Made by a program: the position numbers and the translations under genes. The notes under the pieces were generated by a model. It saw only the letters and a program-made list of their open reading frames with translations. It was not told the DNA's origin and searched no databases. Of a stretch of DNA of 64,000 nt, positions 1 to 9,518 are shown in pieces (within the stretch, counting starts at the first letter, position 1; each line of letters starts with the position of its first letter). This stretch comes from Fontibacillus panacisegetis (lineage in GTDB: Bacteria; Bacillota; Bacilli; Paenibacillales; Paenibacillaceae), in NCBI RefSeq assembly GCF_900102215.1, contig NZ_FNBG01000015.1, forward strand, positions 1 to 64,000, in the 5' to 3' direction.

Positions 1-2
1 AG

Positions 3-539
3 AAGCAATTGGAGAAGGTGGAGTTCGAGATTAATCAGTTACTCGAACCGCACTTACCATCCGTTGAACTTTTGATTACCATTCCCGGCATTCAGAAAGA
101 TGCGGCGGCGGTCATCTTGGCTGAACTCGGAAATGATATGTCCTATTTTGGAGGTGATCCGCAAATAGCGGCCTGGGCCGGATTAAGCCCTGGCAATAAT
201 GAGAGTGCTGGAAAGAAGAAAAGTTCGCGAATTGCCAAGGGAAATAAAAGCTTAAAGGCTGTTCTTTGCCAAGCAGCCTGGGCAGCAAGTAAATCCAAGG
301 GCACGCGACTTGCGTCTTTCTTTTACCGAATACAGAAACGACTAGGACAGAGGAAGGCAATTATAGCGACGGCTCATCTCATGCTTCGAATGATCTACCG
401 TATGCTCAAGGATAAAATACCTTACCGTGAAGTAGGTTGGGACTATCTAAAATCTTCAACACCATCTGTAGAATATTGGGTAAAAAAAATCGAGGCCCAG
501 GGATTCATTGTTAAAGTAGAATCCACCGAAGCCTCTTAA
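3..539 (+). CDS. IS110-family transposase, C-terminal part (5' end outside window)
   Basis: The reading frame is open from the window edge, so the N-terminal DEDD catalytic half lies outside. What remains is the C-terminal transposase_20-like region: LLITIPGIQKDAAAVILAELG is followed by AAWAGLSPGNNESAGKKKSS and a conserved KGNKSLKAVLCQAAWAAS block, the usual IS116/IS110/IS902 serine-containing end. The role is transposition of an IS110-type element through a DEDD/serine mechanism (family knowledge). The frame has no internal stop, so the element may be intact. It sits directly beside the IS1182 relic, forming an insertion hot spot. Confidence 0.85.
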   Translation, partial: KQLEKVEFEINQLLEPHLPSVELLITIPGIQKDAAAVILAELGNDMSYFGGDPQIAAWAGLSPGNNESAGKKKSSRIAKGNKSLKAVLCQAAWAASKSKGTRLASFFYRIQKRLGQRKAIIATAHLMLRMIYRMLKDKIPYREVGWDYLKSSTPSVEYWVKKIEAQGFIVKVESTEAS

Positions 540-728
540 AAAAATGACATTCTTTTCTTAAAGGAGGAGTGTCTTTTTGCGCTTTTTCAAGGTGTCCATT
601 TTCGTATAAAAAGGTCATAAAGTGACCTAAGAGACAGCCCTGTTTTTTTGCTCTGGATAAACAAAAAGAAACCATTCCTTGGTAAAATGGAAGTGCGACC
701 CACCATTCACAAAAGGAGAGGTTCCTTT

Positions 729-2220
729 ATGTACATTCAATATACCATGGACCAGCTTTATCTGCCAATGGATTTGGAGGACGACATTCCTCCGCATCAC
801 CTCGTTCGTGTCGTCAACGATGCGGTCAATCGTTTGGACGACAAGATTTTCGCCGCTGCCTATCCAGGTGGGGGACGTGACAGCTATCACCCCAAGATGC
901 TCACCAAAGTCATCATTTACGCCTACACACAGCGGATCTACTCCTCTCGCCAGATCGCCAAAGCGGTTCGGGAAAACGTCATGTTTATGTGGATTGCCGG
1001 TAGACAACGCCCAGACTTCCGTACCCTGAATCGCTTTCGTTCCGAGCGGATTAAAGACGTGCTGGAGACCATCTTCACAGGTGTGCTTCAATTTCTTGCT
1101 AAAGCTCGAGCATTACTTCGTCGATGGCACTAAAATTGAAGCGAACGCCAATCGGTACACGTTCGTCTGGGGCAAGGCAGTCGTGAAGCAGAAAGCTAAG
1201 TTGCAGGAAAAAGTGCAAACGTTGTTTGCCACGATCGAAGCGGCGGAGAAGCAAGAAGATCAGGAGCAGGCTGGACAAGACCTTGCTGAGCTTGGCAAAG
1301 CGTCCACACTAACCAGCGAGAAGCTGGAATCGGCCGTGCAGCAATTGGAAGCAAATCTGCAATCTCGGCCGAAAGACAAGCCACTAAAAAAGGCGGCACG
1401 TGTGCTTCATAAAGACTTGCTGCCGCGTTTGCGGAAATACGAAACCCAGCAAGAGATTCTCGGGGATCGAAACAGCTTCAGCAAGACCGATCATGACGCC
1501 ACATTCATGCGAATGAAAGAAGATCACATGCGTAATGGCCAGCTGAAGCCAGGCTACAATGTGCAGATCGGAACAGAGAACCAGTTCATTATCGGCTACA
1601 GTTTGCATCAACGTCCGACGGATACGCGCTGCCTAAAGCCGCATTTGGAGAAGGTTAAAGCCGCTCTTGGAAAACTACCGAAAACCATGATCGCTGACGC
1701 GGGGTACGGCTCCGAAGAAAATTACGCTTATTTGGAAAATGAAGAACTGGAAGCCATCGTGAAGTACAGCACGTATCATAAGGAAAAATCGAAGAAATGG
1801 CAGCAAGATATCAGTAAATTGGACAATTGGCAGTACGATGAGGTCGAAGATATATGGACATGTTCGGCTGGACGTAAGCTGGTATTTCGCTATGAAAGTA
1901 AGGAAATGACTGAAAGCGGATATGAAATAAGGAAGCGGCATTATCGAAGCGAAGGCTGCGAAGATGGTCCGTTGAAAGAAGCTTGTACGAAAGCCAAAGG
2001 AAACCGTGAAATCAGCGTGAGTCTGAAATATTTGCGTTACAAGCAACAAGCACGAGAGAAACTCAGGAGTGAGGAAGGATACGCGTTGTCGGTTCGAAGG
2101 ATGATTGAACCGGAAAGCGTGTTGGATTCCGGCGTTTTCTGCTTCGAGGCCTGCCGGAAGTCAGCCTTGAGGTCGGATGGCTTTCGCTCGCCCACAATTT
2201 GCTCAAGAAGGCGGCAATAG
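729..2220 (+). pseudogene. IS1182-family transposase, frameshifted
   Basis: The first part starts at ATG 729 after AAAGGAGAGG and reads MYIQYTMDQLYLPMDLEDD, with HHLVRVVNDAV and YPGGGRDSYHPKMLTK, the IS1182 N-terminus. Around 1085-1130 the frame changes: the continuation in another frame reads LEHYFVDGTKIEANANRYTF and runs through the DDE region (MIADAGYGSEENYAYLE) to the cysteine-rich REISVSLKYLRYKQQAREKL segment. A second lesion follows MIEPESV: a short deletion shifts the frame, so the conserved end is read out of frame and stops at 2220. The gene is inactive as it stands. Confidence 0.88.
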
Positions 2221-2232
2221 ACCGGAAGTCCA

Positions 2233-2272
2233 AAATAGCGGTGCAGGGATAGTCTCCCTTGCACCGCTATTT
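2233..2272 (+). terminator. Hairpin at the end of the IS1182 relic
   Basis: AAATAGCGGTGCA and TGCACCGCTATTT form a perfect 13-bp stem around a short loop, 13 bases after the transposase stop. It is likely the element's own terminator or anti-readthrough hairpin. Confidence 0.65.
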
Positions 2273-2367
2273 CTAGTTTTGCCACGTTTTTTAATCAGGC
2301 GAACCGTCTTTAAAGTGAGCCAACTACTTTTGGGAAAGCCCCTATTCTTTTGAAAAGAGAACAAGGA

Positions 2368-2604
2368 TCAAGGAGTATGTTGTTGTTGTTTTTCGGGTGT
2401 TGGATCGTTTATGTTTTTGACTATAACATTTTTGCTTTGCTCTACCACTGAATTTTGTGTCGAAGTATTCAATTGTAATCCAGTATAGACTATGGCAATA
2501 ACTAGAGCGCCCAAAGAAGTGTACATGATAATTTTTCGAGTTCTTGCGTTCCCATTATTCCATAGAAGAATACCAATAACAGCAATCAAGATTAAAAGCA
2601 ACAT
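2368..2604 (-). CDS. Small membrane protein next to the BlaR-like gene
   Basis: A 78-residue protein with two predicted membrane segments (about residues 1-15 and 24-44) joined by a basic NARTRK turn, with a polar tail ending in a QQQH-rich stretch. No family was recognised. It lies 17 bases downstream of the M56 gene on the same strand and is probably the last gene of the BlaI/M56 operon. A start at 2604 follows a GGAGAGA sequence. The function is unknown; a regulated membrane target or accessory of the sensor is possible. Confidence 0.55.
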   Translation of the reverse strand: MLLLILIAVIGILLWNNGNARTRKIIMYTSLGALVIAIVYTGLQLNTSTQNSVVEQSKNVIVKNINDPTPEKQQQHTP

Positions 2605-2621
2605 TGTTTAATTTCTCTCCT

Positions 2622-3698
2622 TTACGGTTGAAATTGTTTTTTTTCGTGTTGATGTTGACTCAATTCTCGTTCAATGACACCTTCACTTTTAATTGAAGTC
2701 CGAGTCGTAATTTTTGCCAGTTTCGTATCTGCTTCCACAACAGGAATGTGCTTGGAAGCCCAAACAGCAGATGCTACGCTAATTGTTCCTACAGCCATAA
2801 TAGCCAATGTTGTAATAATTATAATTCTCTTTTTAATTTTACTTACGCCTAACATTAAGTTCAGCCTTTTTTGTAATTTTTTTCCATCATCTGATAAAGA
2901 AGCACTGAATCGAACAGGAACTTTAGAGGAACTCATCATGACGCTCATAATCGTTTCGCCGTATCGCTTTCGTTCGCTATGAGTCATTTTCGTAACGACT
3001 TCTTCATCGCAGGCTAGCTCGCTCCAAATATGAATATCTTTACGGAGCATGTGAACTAAGGGGTTAAACCAATGCAAGCTCCCTACCAACAGAACAAGGG
3101 CTTTTAACCACAAATCTTTGCGTTTTAAGTGAATCAATTCATGGTGAATTATCATCGATAGGTTAGCATTTGAAGGGATTTTTGTAGGAAAGAATATTGT
3201 AGGCCTACGTAGGCCTACTAGAACAGGACTATGGACAACTGTACTATAAGCCATTTGTACATTAGAGCGGATGCCTAGCGTTTTTCTCAACATGTGTAAC
3301 TGATGAATGATCCTGTCGTTACTCGAAATAGGAGTAAGGCTCCGATATACTTTCTTAACAAAGCGTCGGTAAACATAAATTTGCCATACGGCAAACCCAA
3401 TTGCACCTATTCCCCATATTCCTAAAAGGTACATCCCCACTTCATATGGAAATGTCCACAGGGAAGCCGTATTTGGAATAACGGCAGTTCGTTCAATCTG
3501 TAACATGGATCTAATCAGCTTCCAGAGCAGGATAATGGGGACGAGGTATAAACCAATAGCCAGTTTCCCAAGCATATAACGAAATTTGGAAGGCAACCGG
3601 AAACGACAAAAGTTTAGTAATAGGGTGCTGAACATAACAATACTTCCTGAGACGGTCAATGAGACAAGAAGTTCTAAAATTACGTGCATAATTTGCAC
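2622..3698 (-). CDS. BlaR1/MecR1-like M56 family membrane metallopeptidase
   Basis: A 358-residue integral membrane protein. N-terminal membrane helices are followed by a cytosolic loop with the zinc motif HELIH (in MIIHHELIHLKRKDLW) and a downstream acidic ligand region (SELACDEEVV), typical of M56 gluzincins. In BlaR1 and MecR1 this domain is activated by a sensor and leads to loss of the BlaI repressor. After the last helix (near residue 300) only about 50 extracellular residues remain, and there is no penicillin-binding SxxK domain, so it probably does not sense beta-lactams. It directly follows the BlaI-type gene. Confidence 0.85.
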   Translation of the reverse strand: MQIMHVILELLVSLTVSGSIVMFSTLLLNFCRFRLPSKFRYMLGKLAIGLYLVPIILLWKLIRSMLQIERTAVIPNTASLWTFPYEVGMYLLGIWGIGAIGFAVWQIYVYRRFVKKVYRSLTPISSNDRIIHQLHMLRKTLGIRSNVQMAYSTVVHSPVLVGLRRPTIFFPTKIPSNANLSMIIHHELIHLKRKDLWLKALVLLVGSLHWFNPLVHMLRKDIHIWSELACDEEVVTKMTHSERKRYGETIMSVMMSSSKVPVRFSASLSDDGKKLQKRLNLMLGVSKIKKRIIIITTLAIMAVGTISVASAVWASKHIPVVEADTKLAKITTRTSIKSEGVIERELSQHQHEKKQFQP

Positions 3699-4076
3699 CT
3701 ACTTTCTCGAAAACCATTGCTTTAGTTCAGTAATATCACTGTCTGAAAGCCTTTCTCCGTCATATAGAGCGGAAATCATGTTTTTGACTGAACCTTCGTA
3801 TAGACCATTTATAATGGTTTGAGTTTCTTGAAGCCTGTAGTCTTTTTGTGAAATACAAGGGGTATAGGAATTGGTTCGACCTTGCCGGTTTGTAATGCGT
3901 AAAGCCCCTTTTTCCACCAGTCGTGACAGAAATGTTGAAATGGTTTGAGACTTCCAATGTTTTCCTCGTTCCCCGAAAATACGTAGCAGTTCGGATGAGG
4001 TTACAGGATGCTGGCATTCCCAAATTGTTTCCATCAGCTCCAATTCTGTGTCAGAAAATTTAAGTAAATGGCTCAA
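3699..4076 (-). CDS. BlaI/MecI/CopY-type winged-helix repressor
   Basis: About 125 residues. The TTG start at 4076 is preferred: AAAGAGGTG lies about 7 bases upstream, and the protein then begins at MSHLLKFSDTELELMETIWE, the usual BlaI N-terminus. The winged helix (VTSSELLRIFG, SQTISTFLSRLVEKGAL) is followed by the dimerisation tail ISALYDGERLSDSDITELKQW. It probably represses itself and the M56 and small membrane genes. It abuts the M56 gene, and a 17-bp dyad lies 47 bases upstream of the start. Confidence 0.87.
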   Translation of the reverse strand: MSHLLKFSDTELELMETIWECQHPVTSSELLRIFGERGKHWKSQTISTFLSRLVEKGALRITNRQGRTNSYTPCISQKDYRLQETQTIINGLYEGSVKNMISALYDGERLSDSDITELKQWFSRK

Positions 4077-4122
4077 TGTGTACACCTCTTTATATAGCTG
4101 TATGTGTCCCAAACGCTTTTAT

Positions 4123-4139
4123 TACTACTTATTGTAGTA
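4123..4139. promoter_or_regulatory. Candidate BlaI-type operator
   Basis: TACTAC and GTAGTA form a perfect 6-bp inverted repeat with a 5-base spacer, with a further half site TTTACTACG about 10 bases beyond. It is upstream of the BlaI gene and matches the general TACTAC/GTAGTA style of BlaI/MecI boxes. Confidence 0.6.
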
Positions 4140-4376
4140 TTTATAATTTACTACGCCATATAGTGAATGTCAAATGATTTTTTTTGGAAATGAGCAATTT
4201 ATCCAGGTGCTTGTTAGCAATAGCCTTCAGATCATTAGTGAAGAACGATTTGTTCCTAAAGAGACTAATATGCCACCTGAAGAGATTGTATAATTTTTAT
4301 TGTCGAAATGAGAATTGCTATATGAAAAATAAGATAATATCCAAACTAATCCAAAGTCGGAAACGGAGGAAATGAA

Positions 4377-4804
4377 GTGAAGAAGATGGTATTTGTATTT
4401 TCAGCTTTGTTGATTGTAACCAGTATGTTCGGAATTGCTTTTGCAGCGGACAGTGTGGATCGTAATTCCGGATAAGCTGGGAATGAAGCGACCTACCAGG
4501 AGATTCGGGAAAACTCAGTGCCGAGTAGGGGGTTAAAATTACCGCTGCTACCGATGAAAAGCTGAAGCAGCTTGGGGTGGATAATACGGCCGCTCAGCAA
4601 CGCATCCAAGTCGTAAGTGCAGCAGACTTTGAAGCAGAGCTCTGAGCGACCATTGAGCAAGATCAAATTCTTACTGCTGAAGCAGAAGAAAAGTCTAAAG
4701 CAGATGGCATAACCGAGGATGGATTTAGACCTGTAGTACAGGTGCAAGCACTATTAGCACTCGATACTGTGACAGCTACAGGAATAATTTTAGAGTATGA
4801 ATAG
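4377..4804 (+). pseudogene. Broken gene for a secreted protein
   Basis: A GTG start at 4377 with AACGGAGG upstream encodes a clear signal peptide (MKKMVFVFSALLIVTSMFG, then IAFAADS) and stops after 32 residues at TAA 4473-4475. Downstream, coding-like sequence continues in other frames (KLKQLGVDNTAAQQRIQVV; EQDQILTAEAEEKSKADG), interrupted by a TGA near 4642 and ending near 4804. At least one frameshift and two stops are needed to explain it. No family was recognised. Confidence 0.6.
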
Positions 4805-4939
4805 CGCTATCGCCTTTTCCAATTCATCCAGTATTTTCACGTAAAATTTTCTTTAGGTCGATGGGAGATACGGAATATTCACACAAAGGACAGAACGCAA
4901 TGAATTCTAGGACATTACGAAAGACAAAAGAGTAGCTGC

Positions 4940-5173
4940 ATGAACAGAGTGGACAAAATCAGATTTATGATCCTTTACGTAGAAGCGTCTGAATCAGACG
5001 GGGATATGGAGTTGAATCAGGAGGGTAATATGATCGTGCTCTACAATAGGTATGGCAAGGAAGTGGGCATGTTTTGTGGACATGAATTTGTCAGGGTACG
5101 GACGCTTGGCAAATTTGATGACGAAGATCGCGATAATTTTTATTCCTTGCTAGAAAGTGATGGTGTAGGATAA
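4940..5173 (+). CDS. Small hypothetical protein
   Basis: 77 residues, acidic, starting MNRVDKIRFMILYVEASESD. No signal peptide, membrane segment or known domain is evident. There is no strong ribosome binding site (only GAGTAG about 12 bases upstream), so the start and even the reality of the gene are uncertain. About 280 bases after it, up to the RpiR gene, hold nothing recognisable. Confidence 0.4.
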   Translation: MNRVDKIRFMILYVEASESDGDMELNQEGNMIVLYNRYGKEVGMFCGHEFVRVRTLGKFDDEDRDNFYSLLESDGVG

Positions 5174-5457
5174 TCTGCACGACAGGCTGGCGATTCGGTA
5201 AGTCGGCTTTGTCGATGGATTAACCTTGCAGCGTGACCGGCCTTGTTTGGTTTGCTACACCCAATAGCCAAGCTACATCAGAATGGCGGGGTCACTCGCG
5301 AAGTTATCGTTTCCATAGTTGAAAAAGAACAGAGGATGGCTTATGCGGTAGCTAAGGCATCATCATGCATCCTTTCAAGTCTTCCCGTTTGACGATAACT
5401 CGGTCCTCAATAGTTGAGTATGGGCCGGTTTTACCTAAATTGCGTCATCTAATTATA

Positions 5458-6237
5458 TCAGTGCCTTTGGTTTTCGTTAACATAATTTGTAAACCCTTCA
5501 TACAGTAAACTCAGCACTAAATTTAATGTACAGAATGAAGAGTTGTTTAATTGGCTGATTTTATTCAAATTGGTAACCTGATAATAGAGATTATAGTTAG
5601 CTAAATAAGCTAGATCATTCCGTGAAAAAACGGTAACTGAAATGGTTGGTACTTTCTTTACTACAATACTCTTTATCAAAGAATCAATTGATTCGATCTT
5701 TCCAGATAGGGAGGCAACGATTAATAAATCATTTGGGGTTATTAGTTGAGAGATTAATTCGAGCTCCGTTTTACTCGGTATGATGTTTAAATAAATACTA
5801 TTATTCAATAAACATCTGGAAAATTCTTTAAGCATCAAGTTTTGCCCATAACCGGTCCCATAAGCAAAAATATTTTTGGACTCTAAAAATAACTTATAAA
5901 TGTTTTCTAAACTTTTATCTTCATCAAAAAGTTTTATCGTTTCCTGCACATCTTTTAATAAAACAGAACTATTAAAATATTGATTGTTAGGTACTTTTAT
6001 TTCTTTAAGTCTGTCAGCCTCTTCTTTTAAAAAATAACGAAATTCACTATAGCCACTAAAGCCTAGTTTCTTTGTTGTTCTAATGATCGTAGAAGGCGAG
6101 ACATTACAATACTTTGCAATTTCGGTGACTGTTTTGTCCTTGCTCAACTCTATATTTTGACTAATGTAACCGATGATATGCAAATCATTATCGTTTAATT
6201 GATCATAATATTTATTAATTAATCCTTCCAAATTCAT
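5458..6237 (-). CDS. RpiR/MurR-family transcriptional regulator
   Basis: 259 residues. ATG at 6237 is chosen because GGGAGG lies about 10 bases upstream; a longer frame to 6270 lacks a site. The N-terminal HTH_6 domain reads TVTEIAKYCNVSPSTIIRTTKKLGFSGYSEF (about 35-65). It is followed by a SIS sugar-phosphate-binding domain, with IFAYGTGYGQNLMLKEFSR and a LLIVASLSGKIESI segment. RpiR proteins sense phosphosugars. It lies downstream of nagB and the PTS gene on the same strand and is the obvious regulator of that locus, with a sugar phosphate as the likely ligand. Confidence 0.87.
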   Translation of the reverse strand: MNLEGLINKYYDQLNDNDLHIIGYISQNIELSKDKTVTEIAKYCNVSPSTIIRTTKKLGFSGYSEFRYFLKEEADRLKEIKVPNNQYFNSSVLLKDVQETIKLFDEDKSLENIYKLFLESKNIFAYGTGYGQNLMLKEFSRCLLNNSIYLNIIPSKTELELISQLITPNDLLIVASLSGKIESIDSLIKSIVVKKVPTISVTVFSRNDLAYLANYNLYYQVTNLNKISQLNNSSFCTLNLVLSLLYEGFTNYVNENQRH

Positions 6238-6407
6238 TATCAAGATTACCTCCCAAAATGCTCCTAACACCTTGTAATTTAATAGGTATTTTCATTACTA
6301 TAACATGCCGATCATGATTCAACATCAATATCATGATGCACCTTAATCCATTTAAATATACTTTTAGCAGTGAAAATACATGTATTTTGTATAGTTATGC
6401 TCAAAAA

Positions 6408-6447
6408 AGCCATTAAGAGCAGCCGTACTTAGGCGGTTCAATGGCTG
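6408..6447. terminator. Hairpin between the RpiR gene and nagB
   Basis: AGCCATT and AATGGCT pair around a 25-base loop, flanked by an A-run on one side and a T-run on the other, so it could act on either strand. Confidence 0.4.
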
Positions 6448-6551
6448 TTTTTTCCCTGTGTAAATTGGAAGAAATATCATAACCGAACTTGTCCTTTTAC
6501 GCAGCACCTCCCCATATCCTCCCCTGCATTTAACACTCCGGCATTTCAAAA

Positions 6552-6593
6552 AAATAGTAGCATAAACCAACATACTGGTCTGTGCTACTATTT
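6552..6593 (-). terminator. Rho-independent terminator of nagB
   Basis: AAATAGTAGCA and TGCTACTATTT form a perfect 11-bp stem. On the minus strand it is followed by a run of seven Ts, and it begins 16 bases after the nagB stop. Terminating here would separate nagB and the PTS gene from the RpiR gene. Confidence 0.75.
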
Positions 6594-6608
6594 GGGGTAA
6601 TTGCAGTA

Positions 6609-7361
6609 CTATAGGAACGAATTATAACTTTTGTGGTCTTTTTCTAATAAGGAGGCAGCGTCTTCATCGATGATGACAATCGCATTATCACAATTTCTTA
6701 ATGCAGTAGCAGGACAATCTGGTGTGATTTCCCCTTCTAGTAGAGCTTTCACTGCCTCGGCTTTATGTTTTCCGGATGCGATCAGTAATACCTTTTCTGC
6801 TTTTAAAATTTCAGCAAATCCAAGTGTAAGCATTTCGGTTGGCGCTTCTTCTCTTGTGATTCCATACTCCTTCATTGTGCTTTGAATCGTAGATTCGTCA
6901 TGCTGCGCTAAGAACATGGTGGAATCAAAAGGAGTCCCAGGTTCATTCGCACCGATATGACCATTCGTACCTAAACCTAATAATTGAATATCTCTAGGAA
7001 ATTGGTTAAGGATTTCTTTATATCGGGCAATTTCTTTATCGGTGTCTTGAGCTTCCCCATCAATTAAGAAAATATTTTTGGGTTCCCCATTGACTAAGTT
7101 GTACAGATTTTTATACATAAATGTTCTTACTGTATAAACGGAATCTTGGGGACCCACATATTCATCCAGGTTCATAATTGTCGTATTGCTAATGTCTAAA
7201 CCATTTTGAATATCTTCAACAAATAACTTAAATATTCCTTTAGGTGTACCACCCGTAGTCATAGAGATAACAGGTTCTCCTTTTGTTTCAATCACTTTTT
7301 TAATGATGTTATATCCTTTTACTGACATATCATCATAGTTTCTCACAAAAATAGTTTTCAT
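6609..7361 (-). CDS. nagB: Glucosamine-6-phosphate deaminase (NagB family)
   Basis: 250 residues. It converts glucosamine-6-phosphate to fructose-6-phosphate and ammonia in the cytosol. Seen: the phosphate-binding loop SMTTGGTPKGIF (about 33-44), the NLDEYVG segment carrying the catalytic Asp, and LGLGTNGHIGANEPGTPFDS with the catalytic His. The Asp before GHI is Asn here, as in several Bacillota homologues. It lies about 100 bases downstream of a PTS EIICB gene on the same strand, so imported phosphosugar would feed it. No nagA is present in the window. A related isomerase specificity cannot be excluded. Confidence 0.88.
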   Translation of the reverse strand: MKTIFVRNYDDMSVKGYNIIKKVIETKGEPVISMTTGGTPKGIFKLFVEDIQNGLDISNTTIMNLDEYVGPQDSVYTVRTFMYKNLYNLVNGEPKNIFLIDGEAQDTDKEIARYKEILNQFPRDIQLLGLGTNGHIGANEPGTPFDSTMFLAQHDESTIQSTMKEYGITREEAPTEMLTLGFAEILKAEKVLLIASGKHKAEAVKALLEGEITPDCPATALRNCDNAIVIIDEDAASLLEKDHKSYNSFL

Positions 7362-7463
7362 TTGTTAGATCATTAAAGCAAAATCGCTTTAATGATCTTC
7401 CCTCCCCCTGGATGTTAGTATATTACTGGTTTCATCATGAAGAGTAATCATATTATCGAAGCT

Positions 7464-9053
7464 TTATTTTTCAACTTCCCTTTTTAAGGAATGCGCAGCT
7501 TGTTCTACTTTTTTGGGGCCATATACGACTTGAATATTACTCTTGTCAATTTTAACCATTCCCATGGAGCCTGTTGTTTTTAGTAATGATTCATCTACCA
7601 ATGAGGTATCATTCAGGACTAACCGTAATCTTGAAATACAATTATCAATCTCTACCACATTTTCTTTTCCACCTAAAGCCTTAAGAATTGTAGTTCCTAA
7701 ATCATCTTCATCTGAACCTGCAGTAACTTGTTCTTCAATTAATTCAGAGTCTGTATTTCTACCAGGTGTTTTTACGTTAAATTTCAGAATCACAAATTTA
7801 AAGACAAAGTAGTAAATTACTGCATAAGCAAGACCCACTAGAACAACCAAGTACCATCTGGTGTAAGTACCTTGTAAAATCCCAAAGATAGTTAAATCAA
7901 TCATCCCGCCTCCAGCATTCCCAACCGCAACATTCATTAATGTCATTAGGAGATATGACAAGCCCGACATAAATGCATGGAATAACCAAAGGATTGGGGA
8001 TATAAAGATAAAGGCAAATTCGATCGGTTCAGTAATACCAGTTACAAACGAAGTTGCTGCAGCTGCAAACAGCATCCCCTTAATCTTTGGTCGGTTTTCC
8101 AAAAAAGCTGTTTTATACATGGCATAACATGCGGCAGGTAATCCGAATAACATGAACGGATGGTTGCCTTGTGTTAAAAAGCGGGTTGATTCTCTTAATG
8201 TTTGAATATCCGGGTTGGGTGATGCTAGTACTGAATTAAATATTGTTAATGCTCCAGATACTGTCTCCCCATCAACAACGGCAGTACCGCCGATTGGTGT
8301 AAAACGAATCAACTGATTCAATACGTGATGCAACCCTGTTGGAATAAGCATCCGTTCTGAAAAACCATACAAAAAAGTACCAAGTGCTCCTGCTTTACCA
8401 ATCAAACTCCCCAAGCTATTAACCGCGATATTAAAATACGGCCAAACAAAGTATGCTATGATAGAAATGAATGGGATCGTCACAATAATGACAATTGGCA
8501 CAAAACGATTACCACTAAAAAAACTAAATGCTGTAGGAAGTTGTTTCGTATGATACCTATTGTGAATAAAAGCGGTCCATAATCCTACAAGTATTCCTCC
8601 AAAAATACCCATACGGTACGTGAATACACCTAATATTTGTTCATAGGCATTTGCTATTTCTGATGCTTGAATTTGAGTTTTCCCGTGTTCTACCAAATAA
8701 TCCACTGAAGTTGTGTCGGCTGTAATATTATTTAGATTTAATAAATAGCCAATCACGACATGGAAGATAATAAAAGCTATAACAACTGCAAAACCTGCAA
8801 TTTCCTTATCCTTTTTTGCCATTCCAGTCGCCACTGAAATCGCAAATAGAATAGGAAGCAAACCAAACATCGTACCAACAATCGCCCGAACGCCGCCTAC
8901 GAAATTCTGTATAGCAGCAGCGCTAGAAATAGTTTCACCGATAATTGATGGATTTTGTAAGATTGAGACAATACCTAAGAGCAACCCCGATGCTACAATG
9001 ATTGATAAAGGTCCCATTAGTGTTTTTCCAAGTTTTTGGATACTAGTTCTCAT
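7464..9053 (-). CDS. PTS sugar permease, EIIC-EIIB fusion (glucose/amino-sugar superfamily)
   Basis: 529 residues. The N-terminal part is a PTS_EIIC membrane domain with about ten helices and the conserved region MLIPTGLHHVLNQLIRFTP; ITEPIEFAFIFISPILW is the substrate-site motif of the glucose superfamily. From about residue 450 an EIIB domain follows, with the phospho-cysteine in EIDNCISRLRL. There is no EIIA domain, so a shared EIIA such as a Crr- or PtsG-type protein must act in trans. It transports and phosphorylates a sugar, probably an amino sugar or derivative given nagB downstream. Glucose, maltose and GlcNAc types cannot be separated by eye. Confidence 0.87.
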   Translation of the reverse strand: MRTSIQKLGKTLMGPLSIIVASGLLLGIVSILQNPSIIGETISSAAAIQNFVGGVRAIVGTMFGLLPILFAISVATGMAKKDKEIAGFAVVIAFIIFHVVIGYLLNLNNITADTTSVDYLVEHGKTQIQASEIANAYEQILGVFTYRMGIFGGILVGLWTAFIHNRYHTKQLPTAFSFFSGNRFVPIVIIVTIPFISIIAYFVWPYFNIAVNSLGSLIGKAGALGTFLYGFSERMLIPTGLHHVLNQLIRFTPIGGTAVVDGETVSGALTIFNSVLASPNPDIQTLRESTRFLTQGNHPFMLFGLPAACYAMYKTAFLENRPKIKGMLFAAAATSFVTGITEPIEFAFIFISPILWLFHAFMSGLSYLLMTLMNVAVGNAGGGMIDLTIFGILQGTYTRWYLVVLVGLAYAVIYYFVFKFVILKFNVKTPGRNTDSELIEEQVTAGSDEDDLGTTILKALGGKENVVEIDNCISRLRLVLNDTSLVDESLLKTTGSMGMVKIDKSNIQVVYGPKKVEQAAHSLKREVEK

Positions 9054-9085
9054 ATATTCCCCGCCTTTTACATTAGGAATAACTA

Positions 9086-9421
9086 TTGAATGAATCCATT
9101 CAAAGTGACGATAAAGATATGAACCTTACAGCAATCTTAATTTCCGATATCCCCCCCCCGATATTTGTATGTTCTCCGGAAACATACTCCTGTTAATTAC
9201 AAAATTCCCTCTAGAGATCGTTACTCATTATGAGAAAGCCGTTTCATCTCAACTTTCTGAAGTCATGGTATCACTTAAAAAATTAGCAAACAATATTTTC
9301 GTATCATTAAAATTCCTTATTCTAATTTTGAATATTCATTCACATCACGAAAAAATATTCTGAGAAATTATTTGCTGTACTTTTTTTCAAATATGAAATT
9401 TTATTCAAAATAAGAATAAAA
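9086..9421. promoter_or_regulatory. Divergent intergenic region with inverted repeats (candidate RpiR sites)
   Basis: The 465-base gap between the PTS gene and the M20 hydrolase carries two clear dyads. TTGAATG-N4-CATTCAA (9086-9103) lies 33 bases upstream of the PTS start, and TTTTATTC-N7-GAATAAAA (9399-9421) lies nearer the hydrolase gene. An eight-C run precedes position 9163. Both dyads are reasonable binding sites for the local RpiR protein or for general control; the assignment is inference. Confidence 0.45.
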
Positions 9422-9518
9422 AATCTTTATCTATAACAATTATTGTCCCCAAATTTATCTAGTGCTACGATGGGTCCTGACAAGAATTCTAATTGTATAC
9501 TTGAAAGGGACGATAAGC

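Larger units (their letters stand above)
629..2345 (+). mobile_element. Decayed IS1182-family insertion sequence
   Basis: The limits are estimated from similarity of the ends: GAGACAGCCCTG near 629 and, on the opposite strand near 2345, AGGGGCTTTCCC. Both resemble the GAGACTGTCCC ends of IS1182-like elements, and an exact GAGACTGTCCCAAAAAGT copy is present at 16823. The element contains a frameshifted transposase and a strong terminal hairpin at 2233-2272. The terminal repeats are poorly matched, which fits an inactive copy. The exact ends are uncertain. Confidence 0.5.

Noticed and set aside
648-728. Longer start for the first IS1182 frame at 648
   Set aside because: The family N-terminus (MYIQYTMDQL) begins at 729 directly after AAAGGAGAGG; the upstream codons have no family match.
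4184-4375. 63-residue plus-strand frame
   Set aside because: No ribosome binding site, no domain, cysteine- and leucine-rich out-of-frame character; it ends where the broken signal-peptide gene begins.
9163-9363. 64-residue plus-strand frame in the PTS/M20 intergenic region
   Set aside because: No ribosome binding site or family signal; the region is AT-rich with dyads and behaves like regulatory DNA.
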